From contig JAFQAS010000058.1 of assembly GCA_017399915.1 (NCBI GenBank), forward strand, positions 62,001 to 126,000: DNA of 64,000 nucleotides. Reading direction: 5' to 3'. The translations under genes were made by a program, and so were the position numbers. Under the pieces are notes generated by a model. That model was not told where the DNA came from. It was given only the letters and a program-made list of their open reading frames with translations, and made no database searches. Below are positions 45,413-55,289 of this stretch, one piece after another (position 1 is the stretch's first letter; every line of letters starts with the position of its first letter). The stretch is from Muribaculaceae bacterium. Lineage in GTDB: Bacteria > Bacteroidota > Bacteroidia > Bacteroidales > Muribaculaceae.

Positions 45413-46333
45413 ATGAAATTTTTCTTTGCTCCCTTACAAGGCTATACCGATGCAGCCTATCGAAGATTTCATAATGAAACATTCGATGGTTGCATCGATT
45501 CTTATTATACTCCCTTTTTAAGAGTAGAGCATGGCGACGTACGTGCTAAAGATTTGCGTGATATATTACCTGAAAACAATCAAGGAATAAGGATTGTTCC
45601 CCAAATAATAGTTAAAAATGTAGATGAATTTCTCATATTGATAAATGCAATATTACCAATGGGGTATCAAGAGATTGATATCAATATGGGGTGTCCGTTT
45701 CCATTACAGTTAAAAAAGGGGAGAGGAGCTGCCTTATTAGACCGACCTCAAGGTGTAAAAGAAATTATGAAAGAGGTTGCGTGTATTGATGATGTGAGGT
45801 TCTCGGTTAAGATGAGATTGGGAAATAATGATAAGAACCAATGGCAAGAGATATTGCCAATCCTAAACGATGCGCCTTTACATCATATTACTCTCCATTC
45901 ACGTATTGCTACGCAACAATACAAAGGTGATGTTGACTTTGATTTGTTTTCTTTATTTCAAAATGCCTGTTGTCACAAATTGGTATATAATGGAGATATA
46001 ACTACTATTGAGCAATTATCTGAAATAAAGAGTAATATTCCTAATTTATATGGAGTGATGATAGGAAGAGGTCTTTTATCAAATCCTTCATTAGTGTGGG
46101 AATATGTAAATAATACTACATTAAATGAAGAAGAAAAAATCGAGCGGTTTTTAATACTTCATAATAAACTATTTCAGTTTTATGAGTCTAAATTACAAGG
46201 TGAATCTCACTTGTTGACAAAAATGAAAACAATATGGGATTATAGTGAATCCTTAATAGGTCGCAAGGCTTTAAAAATGATAAAAAAAGCAAATAATATT
46301 GCAAAGTATTCACAAATAGTCTCTTCATTGTAA
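45413..46333 (+). CDS. tRNA-dihydrouridine synthase family protein
   Basis: FMN-dependent TIM-barrel enzyme that reduces uridines in tRNA. The 306 residues begin MKFFFAPLQGYTDAAYRRFHNE, and carry INMGCPFPLQLKKGRGAALL with the active-site Cys, VKMRLG, HSRIATQQYKG and IGRGLLSNPSLVWE. Which uridine position is modified cannot be told; the sequence appears nearer to DusC-like than DusB-like members by impression only. Third gene of the galM operon, 11 bases after the nucleotidyltransferase. Confidence 0.9.
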   Translation: MKFFFAPLQGYTDAAYRRFHNETFDGCIDSYYTPFLRVEHGDVRAKDLRDILPENNQGIRIVPQIIVKNVDEFLILINAILPMGYQEIDINMGCPFPLQLKKGRGAALLDRPQGVKEIMKEVACIDDVRFSVKMRLGNNDKNQWQEILPILNDAPLHHITLHSRIATQQYKGDVDFDLFSLFQNACCHKLVYNGDITTIEQLSEIKSNIPNLYGVMIGRGLLSNPSLVWEYVNNTTLNEEEKIERFLILHNKLFQFYESKLQGESHLLTKMKTIWDYSESLIGRKALKMIKKANNIAKYSQIVSSL

Positions 46334-46373
46334 TCACCTGATTGTACTTTAAGCACGATAAAGATATTTTTTG

Positions 46374-46381
46374 TAACTTTG
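46374..46381 (+). promoter_or_regulatory. -7 box of the M3 peptidase gene
   Basis: TAACTTTG, a perfect TAnnTTTG, 42 bases before the start codon. Confidence 0.55.
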
Positions 46382-46423
46382 CTATAGAATAAAAAGAAAT
46401 AATAACAATATAAATAGAGATAT

Positions 46424-48505
46424 ATGAAGAAATTTTTAATGTCATTATTAACATTTACAGCGATTATGACACAAGCTCAAAATCCGTTCTTTCAGGAGTT
46501 TGGTACTTATAAAGAAGCCTCTCCATTTAGCAAAATCAGCAATAGCCATTATGAAGAAGCTATTGATCGTGGTATCAAGTTAGCTGAGCAAGAAATTGAT
46601 GCTATTGTAAAACAACGTTCTCGTCCAGATTTTGAAAACACAATAGTAGCTCTTGAGAATGTAGGCCAAGATCTTAATAGGGTGCTTAATGTATTCTATC
46701 CATTGGTTTCAGCTCATTGCGATAATGAAATGATGGAAATTTCAATTAGAGTATCGGCTAAATTAAGTGAGTATTCTACTAATATAAGCCTCAATGAAGG
46801 ATTGTGGCAACGTATTAAAGAGGTGTATGAAAATCGAGATATGTTTAATCTTGATAATGAAGATAAAATGTTGCTTCAACGCACCTATGATTCATTTGCA
46901 CGTTCAGGAGCAAATCTCCAAGGTGAAGATCGAGAAAAATATCGAAAACTTTCAGCTGAATTGTCGGAGTTGACAACCAAGTTCGGTCAAAATGTGTTGA
47001 AAGAGTTAAACACTTATGAAATATGGTTGACAAAAGATGACCTTGCCGGCCTCCCTGAAAGTTCAATTGAAGCCGCTGCCCTTGCAGCAAAAGAAAAAGG
47101 TCGTGAAGGTGAATATCTTTTCACTCTTGCACAACCCACATATATGGCGTTTATGAAATATTCATCTCGTCAAGACTTGCGCGAAAAAATGTATCGTCTT
47201 TATAACGGACGTAATATGAAAGGTGAGTTTTCAAATGTTGAGGTGATGAAACGCATTGTTGAGGTTCGCCGTGAAATTGCAAATCTTCTCGGATATAAGA
47301 CATATGCTGAATATAGTCTTGAACGCACAATGGCACAAACCCCTCAAAATGTTTATGGACTTCTTGATCAATTACGTGATGCATATCGTCCTGCTCAACA
47401 AGCAGAGTTTAAGGCGATCGAAGAATATGCTTCTCAATTAGAAGGACGTACTATCAAATTACAACCTTGGGATTATAGCTATTATTCAAACAAGCTTAAA
47501 AATGCAAAATATAGCTACAATGAAGAAGAATTACGCCCTTATTTCGAATTAAATAATGTAATTGACGGAGTATTTGGCCTTGCAACAAAACTCTATGGTC
47601 TCAAGTTTACAAAGATAACAAATGTAGATGTTTATCACCCAGATGTAACAGCATTTGAGGTAACTGATGAAAATGGCCAATATGTGGGCTTGATTTACAC
47701 TGATTTCTTCCCTCGTGAAACTAAACGTCCGGGAGCATGGATGACTGGATTCAAAGATCAATCAAATCTTAATGGAGTGATGACTCGTCCTCATGTGTCA
47801 ATTGTGATGAATTTTACAAAACCTACTGCCGATAAACCTTCATTGCTCACCCCTTATGAAGTTGAAACATTCCTTCACGAGTTTGGTCATGCTCTTCATG
47901 GATTGTTGGCAAATACCAAATATGCTTCATTGTCGGGAACTTCTGTTTATCGTGACTTTGTGGAATTGCCCTCTCAATTCAATGAAAACTATTTGACTCA
48001 AAAAGAATTTCTTGATGGTTTTGCCAAACATTACCTCACAGGTGAGCCAATTCCACAAGAATTAGTTGATAAGATAATCGCATCATCACAATATGGTGCT
48101 GCATATGCTTGTTTGCGTCAATTATCATTCGGATATCTCGATATGGCATGGCACACATCAACTACATCAATTGGCGATGCTGCTGCATTTGAGAATGAGG
48201 CAATGAAAGGAGTAGAAATGTTTACACCGGTTGATGGTTGTAGTATGTCTCCCCAATTTAGCCATATATTCTCTGGTGGATATGCTGCAGGATATTATAG
48301 TTATAAATGGAGTGAAGTGCTTGATGCTGATGCCTTCTCTGTTTTCTTAAAAAATGGAATCTTTGACAAAGCAAGTGCCGATGCTTTCCGTGAAAATGTA
48401 TTGATGAAAGGTGGTACTGAAAACCCTGCCGAACTTTATCGTCGTTTCCGTGGTCAAGATCCATCAATTGATGCTCTTCTTGAAAGAGATGGTATAAAAA
48501 AATAA
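46424..48505 (+). CDS. dcp: M3 family peptidyl-dipeptidase Dcp
   Basis: Zinc peptidase that removes dipeptides from the C-terminus of oligopeptides. 693 residues with a signal peptide (cleavage near TQA, residue 18), which predicts a periplasmic location. The zinc motif is HEFGH at 485-489, followed by the EL third-ligand region in RDFVELPSQFNENYL. The FxSGGYAAGYYSYKWSEVLDADAF segment near the C-terminus is the conserved substrate-binding tyrosine region. Length is normal. Stands alone, with a promoter box and a strong terminator. It would clean up peptides from proteases such as the S8 enzyme, though this link is only inferred. Confidence 0.94.
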   Translation: MKKFLMSLLTFTAIMTQAQNPFFQEFGTYKEASPFSKISNSHYEEAIDRGIKLAEQEIDAIVKQRSRPDFENTIVALENVGQDLNRVLNVFYPLVSAHCDNEMMEISIRVSAKLSEYSTNISLNEGLWQRIKEVYENRDMFNLDNEDKMLLQRTYDSFARSGANLQGEDREKYRKLSAELSELTTKFGQNVLKELNTYEIWLTKDDLAGLPESSIEAAALAAKEKGREGEYLFTLAQPTYMAFMKYSSRQDLREKMYRLYNGRNMKGEFSNVEVMKRIVEVRREIANLLGYKTYAEYSLERTMAQTPQNVYGLLDQLRDAYRPAQQAEFKAIEEYASQLEGRTIKLQPWDYSYYSNKLKNAKYSYNEEELRPYFELNNVIDGVFGLATKLYGLKFTKITNVDVYHPDVTAFEVTDENGQYVGLIYTDFFPRETKRPGAWMTGFKDQSNLNGVMTRPHVSIVMNFTKPTADKPSLLTPYEVETFLHEFGHALHGLLANTKYASLSGTSVYRDFVELPSQFNENYLTQKEFLDGFAKHYLTGEPIPQELVDKIIASSQYGAAYACLRQLSFGYLDMAWHTSTTSIGDAAAFENEAMKGVEMFTPVDGCSMSPQFSHIFSGGYAAGYYSYKWSEVLDADAFSVFLKNGIFDKASADAFRENVLMKGGTENPAELYRRFRGQDPSIDALLERDGIKK

Positions 48506-48526
48506 GATATTCAATTAAATATCTTG

Positions 48527-48560
48527 AAAGAGACTGCATCTAAGTGCAGTCTCTTTTTTT
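48527..48560 (+). terminator. Terminator after dcp
   Basis: A perfect 12-base stem (AAAGAGACTGCA / TGCAGTCTCTTT) with a 6-base loop, followed by a T-run. Confidence 0.92.
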
Positions 48561-48682
48561 AGGTATGTTTGTCAATTATAAAATAAAAGAACTAAAAAGT
48601 TTCAATGCGTTAAAAAATGTTGTTGATTGGATTGATTATAAATAAAAGGTGCAATAATTTTCTTTTTTAGCGAGTTTTTTCG

Positions 48683-48690
48683 GATATTTG
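48683..48690 (+). promoter_or_regulatory. Possible -7 box of feoB
   Basis: GATATTTG, one mismatch from TAnnTTTG, 20 bases before the start codon; position is right but the match is imperfect. Confidence 0.35.
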
Positions 48691-48710
48691 CACTCTCAAA
48701 ATATTGCTCA

Positions 48711-51110
48711 ATGAGATTATCAGAATTAAAACCGGGCGAATCGGCCATAATAGTTAAGATTCTTGGTCACGGAGCTTTTCGTAAGCGTGTGATAGAGATG
48801 GGTTTTGTGAAAGGTCGCAAAATCACATCGCTTATGAGCGCGCCATTGAAGGATCCGGTGAAGTATACTCTCATGGGGTATGAAGTGTCGCTACGATTGA
48901 GCGAAGCAAATCTTGTAGAGATAATACCACTTGCCGATGCTGATAAAATTGATGATATTTCTCATCTTAATGTGATTGATGAAACCGATGAATTCTCAAA
49001 GGAATATAGTGGATTGCGTCACACAATCAACGTGGTGTTGTTAGGTAACCCTAATTGTGGTAAAACCTCATTGTTTAATATCGCAGCCGGCACTCATGAG
49101 CATGTAGGAAATTATAGCGGTGTCACTGTAGATGCAAAAAAAGGCAAATTTGAATATGGTGATTACAAATTTAATATAGTGGATTTACCCGGCACATATT
49201 CATTATCGGCTTATTCGCCTGAGGAGCTATATGTTCGTAGATATCTCAAAGAGCAGATTCCAGATATAATAATAAATGTGGTAGATGGTTCGAATCTTGA
49301 ACGCAATCTATATCTCACAACTGAGTTGATTGATATGGACCGTAGTATGGTCATTGCGCTCAATATGTATGATGAACTTAATAAATCGGGAACAACACTT
49401 GATTATGAGATGCTGGGTAATATGATTGGTGTTCCTATCGTCCCCACTATCTCAACATCGGGAAAAGGTATCGAACAATTATTTGAAAAAGTAATTGAGG
49501 TATACGAAGGGCGTAATACTACAGTTCGACATATTCATGTGAGTTTGGGTAGTGACATCGAGCAAAGTGTGAAAGTGCTAAAAGATGAAATTAAAAAAGA
49601 CCATCAAATCGAACAACAATTCTCGCCTCGATATTTGGCAATAAAATTGCTTGAAAAAGATAGTGAAGTAGATTCGTTGCTTAGAGTTTCAAATGAGTAC
49701 AATCATCTTATATCACTACGAGATAGAGAACTGAAGCGAATTGAATTGTTAAGGGGGGAAGATGTGACCTCGCTTATTGCAAACCAGAAATATGGCTTTA
49801 TAGCAGGAGCTCTTGCCGAGACGAAAACTGAAAACGAGAATGATGTCACACGAAAAACACAAATGATAGATGCTCTTGTGACAAATCGATTGTTTGGCTT
49901 TCCGTTGTTTTTGCTCATTATGTTTGTTATATTTTGGGCAACATTCGAAGTCGGGTCTTATCCTATGCAATGGATAGAATCGGGAGTAAGTTACCTCGCA
50001 TCATGGGTTGATAACATTATGACGCCCGGTCCGCTTAAGGATTTAATTAAAGATGGTGTAATAGGAGGTGTAGGCGGTGTTATAGTATTCTTACCCAATA
50101 TATTGATATTGTATTTCTTTATCTCCTTTATGGAAGATTCAGGATATATGGCGCGTGCCGCTTTTATTATGGATAAGTTGATGCATCGCATAGGGCTCCA
50201 TGGAAAGTCGTTTATCCCTTTGGTAATGGGATTTGGGTGCAATGTGCCGGCTATTATCGCAACGCGTTCAATAGAGAGTCGCAGTAGTAGATTGATTACA
50301 ATATTGATAAACCCATTTATGTCGTGTTCGGCACGACTGCCGATATATGTGTTGCTTGTTTCAACGTTCTTTAGGGAATATGCAGCGATAGTGTTTTTTG
50401 CGATGTATTTCTTGGGAATTGCTATTGCAGTTGTTACTGCAAAAATGTTGCGTCGTTTTCATTTTAAAGCCGATGAAACTCCATTTGTGATGGAGTTGCC
50501 ACCATATCGACTTCCTTCATTAAATATGTCGCTAAGTCACACTTGGGGAAAAGGACAGCAGTATCTCAAAAAAATGGGGGGGATAATTCTTTTTGCAAGT
50601 ATCATTGTGTGGGCATTGAATTATTTCCCAATGCATAATGAAATGGCTGAGCATAATGTGACTCGGATTGAAGATGAGGCAACAATAAATCCACAATCCG
50701 ACTCTTATCTTGAAATGATGGGTAAGGCAATTAATCCGGTGATGGAACCACTTGGTTTTCATTGGAGAGCATCGGTAGCAGCGTTGGCTGGACTACCGGC
50801 AAAGGAAATTGTAGTGTCGACGATGGGAGTTTTATATACTGATTATTCAGTAGATGAAGTTGACAATGAAGCAAATCTGTCGGCACGTATTACAGCACCT
50901 TCTCCAATAACCGGAGAACCCGACTTTAACCATGCTTCGGCCTTGAGTTTTATGGTGTTTATATTGTTATATTGCCCATGTATCGCCTCTATAACTGCAA
51001 TTGTGAAAGAATCGGAAAGTTGGAAATATGGAGCATTTGCGGTGATATATAATACCGCAGTGGCATGGCTTGCCGCTTTTGTTGTATATCAGATAGCTTC
51101 GTTATTCTAA
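48711..51110 (+). CDS. feoB: Ferrous iron transporter FeoB with fused N-terminal FeoA domain
   Basis: Fe2+ importer driven by an N-terminal G domain. The 799 residues start with a FeoA-like SH3 domain (~1-75, KPGESAIIVKILG... VSLRLSEANLVEI). A linker leads to the G domain with G1 GNPNCGKTS (112-120), G3 DLPG (158-161) and G4 NMYD (218-221). The membrane part has two Gate motifs (GFGCNVPAI and the second repeat AGLPAKEIVV with CPCIASITAI). Fusion of FeoA and FeoB is common in Bacteroidota. Its 3' end overlaps that of the convergent mutS2 by 9 bases, so no terminator lies between them. Confidence 0.96.
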   Translation: MRLSELKPGESAIIVKILGHGAFRKRVIEMGFVKGRKITSLMSAPLKDPVKYTLMGYEVSLRLSEANLVEIIPLADADKIDDISHLNVIDETDEFSKEYSGLRHTINVVLLGNPNCGKTSLFNIAAGTHEHVGNYSGVTVDAKKGKFEYGDYKFNIVDLPGTYSLSAYSPEELYVRRYLKEQIPDIIINVVDGSNLERNLYLTTELIDMDRSMVIALNMYDELNKSGTTLDYEMLGNMIGVPIVPTISTSGKGIEQLFEKVIEVYEGRNTTVRHIHVSLGSDIEQSVKVLKDEIKKDHQIEQQFSPRYLAIKLLEKDSEVDSLLRVSNEYNHLISLRDRELKRIELLRGEDVTSLIANQKYGFIAGALAETKTENENDVTRKTQMIDALVTNRLFGFPLFLLIMFVIFWATFEVGSYPMQWIESGVSYLASWVDNIMTPGPLKDLIKDGVIGGVGGVIVFLPNILILYFFISFMEDSGYMARAAFIMDKLMHRIGLHGKSFIPLVMGFGCNVPAIIATRSIESRSSRLITILINPFMSCSARLPIYVLLVSTFFREYAAIVFFAMYFLGIAIAVVTAKMLRRFHFKADETPFVMELPPYRLPSLNMSLSHTWGKGQQYLKKMGGIILFASIIVWALNYFPMHNEMAEHNVTRIEDEATINPQSDSYLEMMGKAINPVMEPLGFHWRASVAALAGLPAKEIVVSTMGVLYTDYSVDEVDNEANLSARITAPSPITGEPDFNHASALSFMVFILLYCPCIASITAIVKESESWKYGAFAVIYNTAVAWLAAFVVYQIASLF

Positions 51111-53546
51111 AGTAACAACAGTAATACCGGCACCACCAAGTTGCACATGCTCATCGCGATAAGATTTTACTCCATTAACTGAGTCAAGATATTGGCGTAG
51201 ATATTGACGTAAAGCCCCCGTCCCAGTGCCGTGAAGAATTCTCACTTGTTTAGCATTGAACTGAATGGCATCATCGATGAAATAGGTGATAGCTTGCACC
51301 GCTTCATCAACACGCATTCCTCTTACATCTATTTCTTGTTTGAAGTTTAGTTGTCGATCACGTAGCTTGTCGGTAGTCGAAGCGCTCACAAATGAAGCTT
51401 TTTTAGCTCCTGATTGAGGGTGTGCAATGGTGCGTTTAAGTCGGTCGATTTTCACTGTAGTTTTAAGCATACCAAAGGCTACAAGAGCATTTTTTCCGTT
51501 AATTTCCATTACGGTACCTACAGTAGTTTGACCTTCCATTTTTACATTATCACCCACTGCAATAGGTTCTGATGCTTTGGGTTGTGATTGTTTTTTCTTC
51601 GCCTTTGGAGCTTTTTTGAGTAGATGGTGCTCGTTTTTGTCGTTGGTTTCTTTTGCGAGTTGTTTTTTCTCTTCTTGAAGTCGACGACGAGCTTCGAGCG
51701 TGCGCTCTTTTTCGGCTTGAGCACGTTTAATCTCATGAATAGTTCGCTCGATTGATGCGTTACTGTTGTCGAGAATGCGACGAGCTTCATCACGAGCTTC
51801 GCTTATGATTTCTCGACGTTTTTCGCGTAATTGTGTAGCATCGTTTTCGTATTGTTCAAGCAAATGCTCAAGTTTTTTCTCTTTTTGGCGAATTGCTGTG
51901 CGTTTGTTTTCCCAATAACGTTTGTCGCGAGTTATGTCGAGCAAATATTTATCGAGATTAATATAGTCGCTACCAACAATATCTTCGGCATTAGCGATGA
52001 TTTCATTAGGTAAGCCGATTTTACGAGCAATTTCGACGGCAAAAGAACTGCCGGGATTACCAATCGACAACTTGAATTGTGGTTGCATTAAATGTCGGTC
52101 ATATAGCATTGAGCCATTTATAAGTCCGGGAGTGTCTTCGGCAAAATGTTTGAGGTTTTGGTAGTGAGTTGTTATTACTCCCCACATCTCTTTGTCGTTA
52201 AATACTTTAAGGATTGCTTGGGCTATTGCTCCACCAATTTGCGGCTCGGTACCTCCTCCAAATTCATCAATCAATACTAATGTTGATTTGCGGCCTTTGG
52301 CCACAAAATGTTTCATATTTTTAAGGTGCGAGCTATATGTACTCAAATCATCTTCAAGCGATTGGTCATCACCTATATCAATAAAAATATCATCGAAAAT
52401 ACCTATATGAGAGTTCTCATATAACGGTGGTAATAATCCACATTGAGCCATGTATTGGATAGTGCCAACAGTTTTAAGACATACAGATTTACCTCCTGCA
52501 TTAGGTCCGGAAATGATTAATAGCCTATTTTGAGGAGTGAGTGTTATATCGAGAGGCACAATTTCTTTCCCCTGTCGGGCAAGCGATTGCAACAACACGG
52601 GGTGGCAAGCATGATACCATTCCATCTCGGGATAGTCGTTTATCGAAGGCAATTCACCACCAATTTCTTGGGCAAACAGTGCTTTGGCATGAATGAAATC
52701 AAATTCTCCCAAAATAGAATAGCTTACAAGCATTTCATCAATATGAGGACGCATCTCATCGGCAATAGCAGTAAGAATACGAGTTATTTCACGACGCTCA
52801 TCCATTTGTAACTCGCGCACGCGATTATTGGCTTCGACAATCTCTGCAGGTTCGATAAATACTGTTTTTCCTGATGCCGATTCGTCATGTACAATGCCAT
52901 TAATTTTGCGTTTGTACATAGGGGAAACAGGTATAACCAATCGGCCATCACGCACCGATGGGGTAGTGTCACTTTCGAGATATCCCTCTTTTGTGGCACG
53001 AGAAATAACTCTACGCATTGCTGCATTTATAGTGCCGGTCATAGATGATAATGCACGACGGATTTCAGCAAGTTCGGGTGACGCATTATCTTTTACATTC
53101 CCAAATCTATCAATTATGCGATCTATCATTGATACAATATAGGGAAATGCAATGAGGGTGAGTGATAATTGGTTGAGGACGGGGTATGGGCTATCACCTT
53201 CTTCGTTACGGTGATGAGCAAAAAATGTTCCAACCGCTGCAATTGTTGCAAGTGATTGGCGAATACGCAATAAGTCAGCTGCAGGGATGAAAGTGCCAGG
53301 AACGCGTAAATTGCGTAATTGCACATTCACATCGTGAATGTTTTCGAGTGGGAATGCTTCATCGCCGGCGATTATTGTTTTCATTTCGCTTGTTGATGTA
53401 AGCAATCTTTTTACAACATCGTAATCGGTAGAAAACGACATCGTTTGGCAATATTCACTGCCAAGAGTTGAACTGCAATGAGCTGAAACCATATCGCGTA
53501 CGGCAGCAAATCCTATCTTTTTCTCAAAACTATCGGGATAAATCAT
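51102..53546 (-). CDS. mutS2: MutS2-type endonuclease/recombination suppressor with Smr domain
   Basis: 814 residues from the ATG at 53546; the open frame continues to 53588 but the -7 promoter box lies within that extension. MutS core ATPase with Walker A SGPNAGGKS, Walker B LVLIDEFGGGTEP and the ABC-like signature, a long coiled-coil region (~520-630) rich in Glu/Arg/Lys, and a C-terminal Smr nuclease domain with LDVRG(M)R and HGTGTGALR. MutS2 lacks mismatch-recognition domains and acts on recombination intermediates or on collided ribosomes. Single gene; 3' overlap of 9 bases with feoB. Confidence 0.95.
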   Translation of the reverse strand: MIYPDSFEKKIGFAAVRDMVSAHCSSTLGSEYCQTMSFSTDYDVVKRLLTSTSEMKTIIAGDEAFPLENIHDVNVQLRNLRVPGTFIPAADLLRIRQSLATIAAVGTFFAHHRNEEGDSPYPVLNQLSLTLIAFPYIVSMIDRIIDRFGNVKDNASPELAEIRRALSSMTGTINAAMRRVISRATKEGYLESDTTPSVRDGRLVIPVSPMYKRKINGIVHDESASGKTVFIEPAEIVEANNRVRELQMDERREITRILTAIADEMRPHIDEMLVSYSILGEFDFIHAKALFAQEIGGELPSINDYPEMEWYHACHPVLLQSLARQGKEIVPLDITLTPQNRLLIISGPNAGGKSVCLKTVGTIQYMAQCGLLPPLYENSHIGIFDDIFIDIGDDQSLEDDLSTYSSHLKNMKHFVAKGRKSTLVLIDEFGGGTEPQIGGAIAQAILKVFNDKEMWGVITTHYQNLKHFAEDTPGLINGSMLYDRHLMQPQFKLSIGNPGSSFAVEIARKIGLPNEIIANAEDIVGSDYINLDKYLLDITRDKRYWENKRTAIRQKEKKLEHLLEQYENDATQLREKRREIISEARDEARRILDNSNASIERTIHEIKRAQAEKERTLEARRRLQEEKKQLAKETNDKNEHHLLKKAPKAKKKQSQPKASEPIAVGDNVKMEGQTTVGTVMEINGKNALVAFGMLKTTVKIDRLKRTIAHPQSGAKKASFVSASTTDKLRDRQLNFKQEIDVRGMRVDEAVQAITYFIDDAIQFNAKQVRILHGTGTGALRQYLRQYLDSVNGVKSYRDEHVQLGGAGITVVTLE

Positions 53547-53555
53547 ATGTGAGTG

Positions 53556-53563
53556 CAAAGTTA
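53556..53563 (-). promoter_or_regulatory. -7 box of mutS2
   Basis: TAACTTTG on the minus strand, a perfect TAnnTTTG, 9 bases before the chosen start; this suggests a very short leader. Confidence 0.6.
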
Positions 53564-53699
53564 ATACAAAAAGTTTAAAGAAAAGCATTATTATACTTGC
53601 GAAACATAGAAGTGTAGTTATTGATTAATTGAAAATGTATATTTATGTATGGATATAGTTAATAAATGTACAATTCTATAAATATCTAAAATTTATTTC

Positions 53700-53707
53700 T
53701 ACATTTG
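53700..53707 (+). promoter_or_regulatory. -7 box of the FISUMP lipoprotein gene
   Basis: TACATTTG, a perfect TAnnTTTG, 68 bases before the start codon. Confidence 0.55.
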
Positions 53708-53775
53708 CAGTGTAAAAAGTCATCTTTTACGATATGATAAATTGTATATTAATATCTAAATTTAAATAATTATTT

Positions 53776-54432
53776 ATGAGAAAAATCGTTAGTATTATTG
53801 CTTTTATTGCATTAGTTGCTACAAGTGTTAATCTTGCATCATGTGGAGGAGGTTCGACTGAAGGCGCTAAGAATGATTCAGTAAATCAAATTACTTCAGG
53901 TGCTGAGATTGATTTGGGTTTGCCAAGTGGTAAAATTTGGGCTTCATGTAATGTTGGAGCAGATTCTCCCGAAAAATTGGGAGATAATTTTGCATGGGGA
54001 GAGGTTGAGAAAAAGGATAGTTTCCCAAAGAAAGGTGATAATGGATATAAACACTTAGGCACATTGATCGGCGATGATATAAGTGCAACCGAATATGATG
54101 CAGCGACAAAGGTTATGGGTGCTGATTGGAAAATGCCTAATCAAAACGATTTCAAGGAACTAATTGATAATTGTAAGTGGGAATGGATTACTTACAAGGG
54201 TACTGTTGGTTATAAGGTAGTTGGCTCAAATGGAAATAGTATTTTCTTGCCTGCAACCGGTTATTGCGACCCGGTTTTGTGTAATCAAGGTATTTCAGGA
54301 TACTATTGGAGCTCTACTGATGATGGAGGATTTAATGCTGTAACACTCAACTTTGCTAAAGGAAAACGTAGTATTAATAAAGAGTTGAGATATCATGGTC
54401 AAGCTATCCGTGCGGTAAAAGATAAAAAATAA
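53776..54432 (+). CDS. Lipoprotein with FISUMP (Fib_succ_major) domain
   Basis: 218 residues. Lipoprotein signal peptide ending in LASC (C24). The domain starts IDLGLPSGKIWASCNVGA and includes NFAWGEVEKKDSF, DWKMPNQNDFKELIDNCKWEW, VGSNGNSIFLPATGYCDP, GYYWSST and GQAIRAVK at the end, matching the Fibrobacter succinogenes major domain, common in Bacteroidota secreted proteins of unknown function. Cysteine spacing suggests a disulphide. Stands alone with its own promoter and terminator. Confidence 0.87.
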   Translation: MRKIVSIIAFIALVATSVNLASCGGGSTEGAKNDSVNQITSGAEIDLGLPSGKIWASCNVGADSPEKLGDNFAWGEVEKKDSFPKKGDNGYKHLGTLIGDDISATEYDAATKVMGADWKMPNQNDFKELIDNCKWEWITYKGTVGYKVVGSNGNSIFLPATGYCDPVLCNQGISGYYWSSTDDGGFNAVTLNFAKGKRSINKELRYHGQAIRAVKDKK

Positions 54433-54458
54433 GGAACAAGATAATATTTGTTAAAATC

Positions 54459-54489
54459 AAAAGCAGTCGATATTGTCGACTGCTTTTTT
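54459..54489 (+). terminator. Terminator after the FISUMP lipoprotein gene
   Basis: A 12-base stem (AAAAGCAGTCGA / TCGACTGCTTTT) with a 5-base loop, then T-run. Confidence 0.9.
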
Positions 54490-54531
54490 AGTTATATTGT
54501 ACCTAAATCAACATTTATTGCTAAATTTGAA

Positions 54532-54539
54532 GTCAATAA
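54532..54539 (+). promoter_or_regulatory. -7 box of the HD-domain gene
   Basis: TAAATTTG, a perfect TAnnTTTG, 13 bases before the start codon. Confidence 0.55.
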
Positions 54540-54552
54540 AATGTAATGAATA

Positions 54553-55194
54553 ATGGCTGCGATAAATCAACAATTAAGATGTTATATTGAAACAGCAATA
54601 ATCCCTCAATATGAAAAATTTGATGATGCACACAAAAGTGATCATGTGCAAAGTGTTATCGAAAATAGTTTAGACTTGGCTCAACACTATGAAGTTGACA
54701 TAAATATGGTGTATGTTGTTGCTGCATATCACGATGTGGGATTGATATATGGTCGTGATGTTCATCATATAGAATCGGCAAAGATGCTTGGAAATGATAA
54801 ACGTTTGCGTCAATGGTTTTCAGATGCACAAGTTGAGATAATGGGTCAAGCGGTAGAGGATCATAGAGCATCGAATAAGCATGAGCCAAGAACTATTTAT
54901 GGGAAAATTGTAGCGGAGGCAGATAGAATGATTTCGGCAGATGTAATTATACGAAGGACAATTCAATATGGATTGAAACATTATCCCAATAATAGCAAAG
55001 AAGATCATTTTGCGCGTTTTGTGGAGCATATAATGGAAAAATATGCCGAAGGGGGCTATCTTAAGTTGTGGATCCCGCAATCACCCAATGCTTTGCGATT
55101 AAAAGAATTCCAACAACAAATAAAGATCCCAAACTATTTGCGTCAACAATTTGATAGGGAATGGGAGTTGTTATTGATAAAATCAATGAAATGA
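54553..55194 (+). CDS. HD domain phosphohydrolase-like protein
   Basis: 213 residues, cytoplasmic. The metal-binding HD pattern is visible: HKSDH near residue 27, YHDVG near 58-62 with the HD pair, then HHIESAKML and the later EDHRAS and EADRMIS with further ligands. Members act on nucleotides or other phosphate esters; this one is uncharacterised. The spacing of HKxDHV...YHDVG...HH resembles short YfbR/HDIG-like proteins. Followed by desulfoferrodoxin with its own promoter, so it is probably a single gene. Confidence 0.8.
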   Translation: MAAINQQLRCYIETAIIPQYEKFDDAHKSDHVQSVIENSLDLAQHYEVDINMVYVVAAYHDVGLIYGRDVHHIESAKMLGNDKRLRQWFSDAQVEIMGQAVEDHRASNKHEPRTIYGKIVAEADRMISADVIIRRTIQYGLKHYPNNSKEDHFARFVEHIMEKYAEGGYLKLWIPQSPNALRLKEFQQQIKIPNYLRQQFDREWELLLIKSMK

Positions 55195-55206
55195 TAGATT
55201 TTATCG

Positions 55207-55238
55207 GTTGGTGGATGTTGTAGTTATATATATCTTTG
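55207..55238 (+). promoter_or_regulatory. Promoter of the desulfoferrodoxin gene
   Basis: GTTG (55207-55210), then 20 bases, then TATCTTTG (55231-55238), close to the full consensus. Start codon 51 bases further. Confidence 0.65.
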
Positions 55239-55289
55239 CATTGTAATCAAAACAAATAGAATAACTAACAAATAAAAAGATATTTAATT

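Noticed and set aside
48503..48526. AAGATAT / ATATCTT repeat just before the dcp terminator
   Set aside because: Short and AT-only; the real terminator follows immediately with a much stronger stem.
53547..53588. N-terminal extension of mutS2
   Set aside because: The perfect -7 promoter box lies inside it, so it is not transcribed as part of the coding region.
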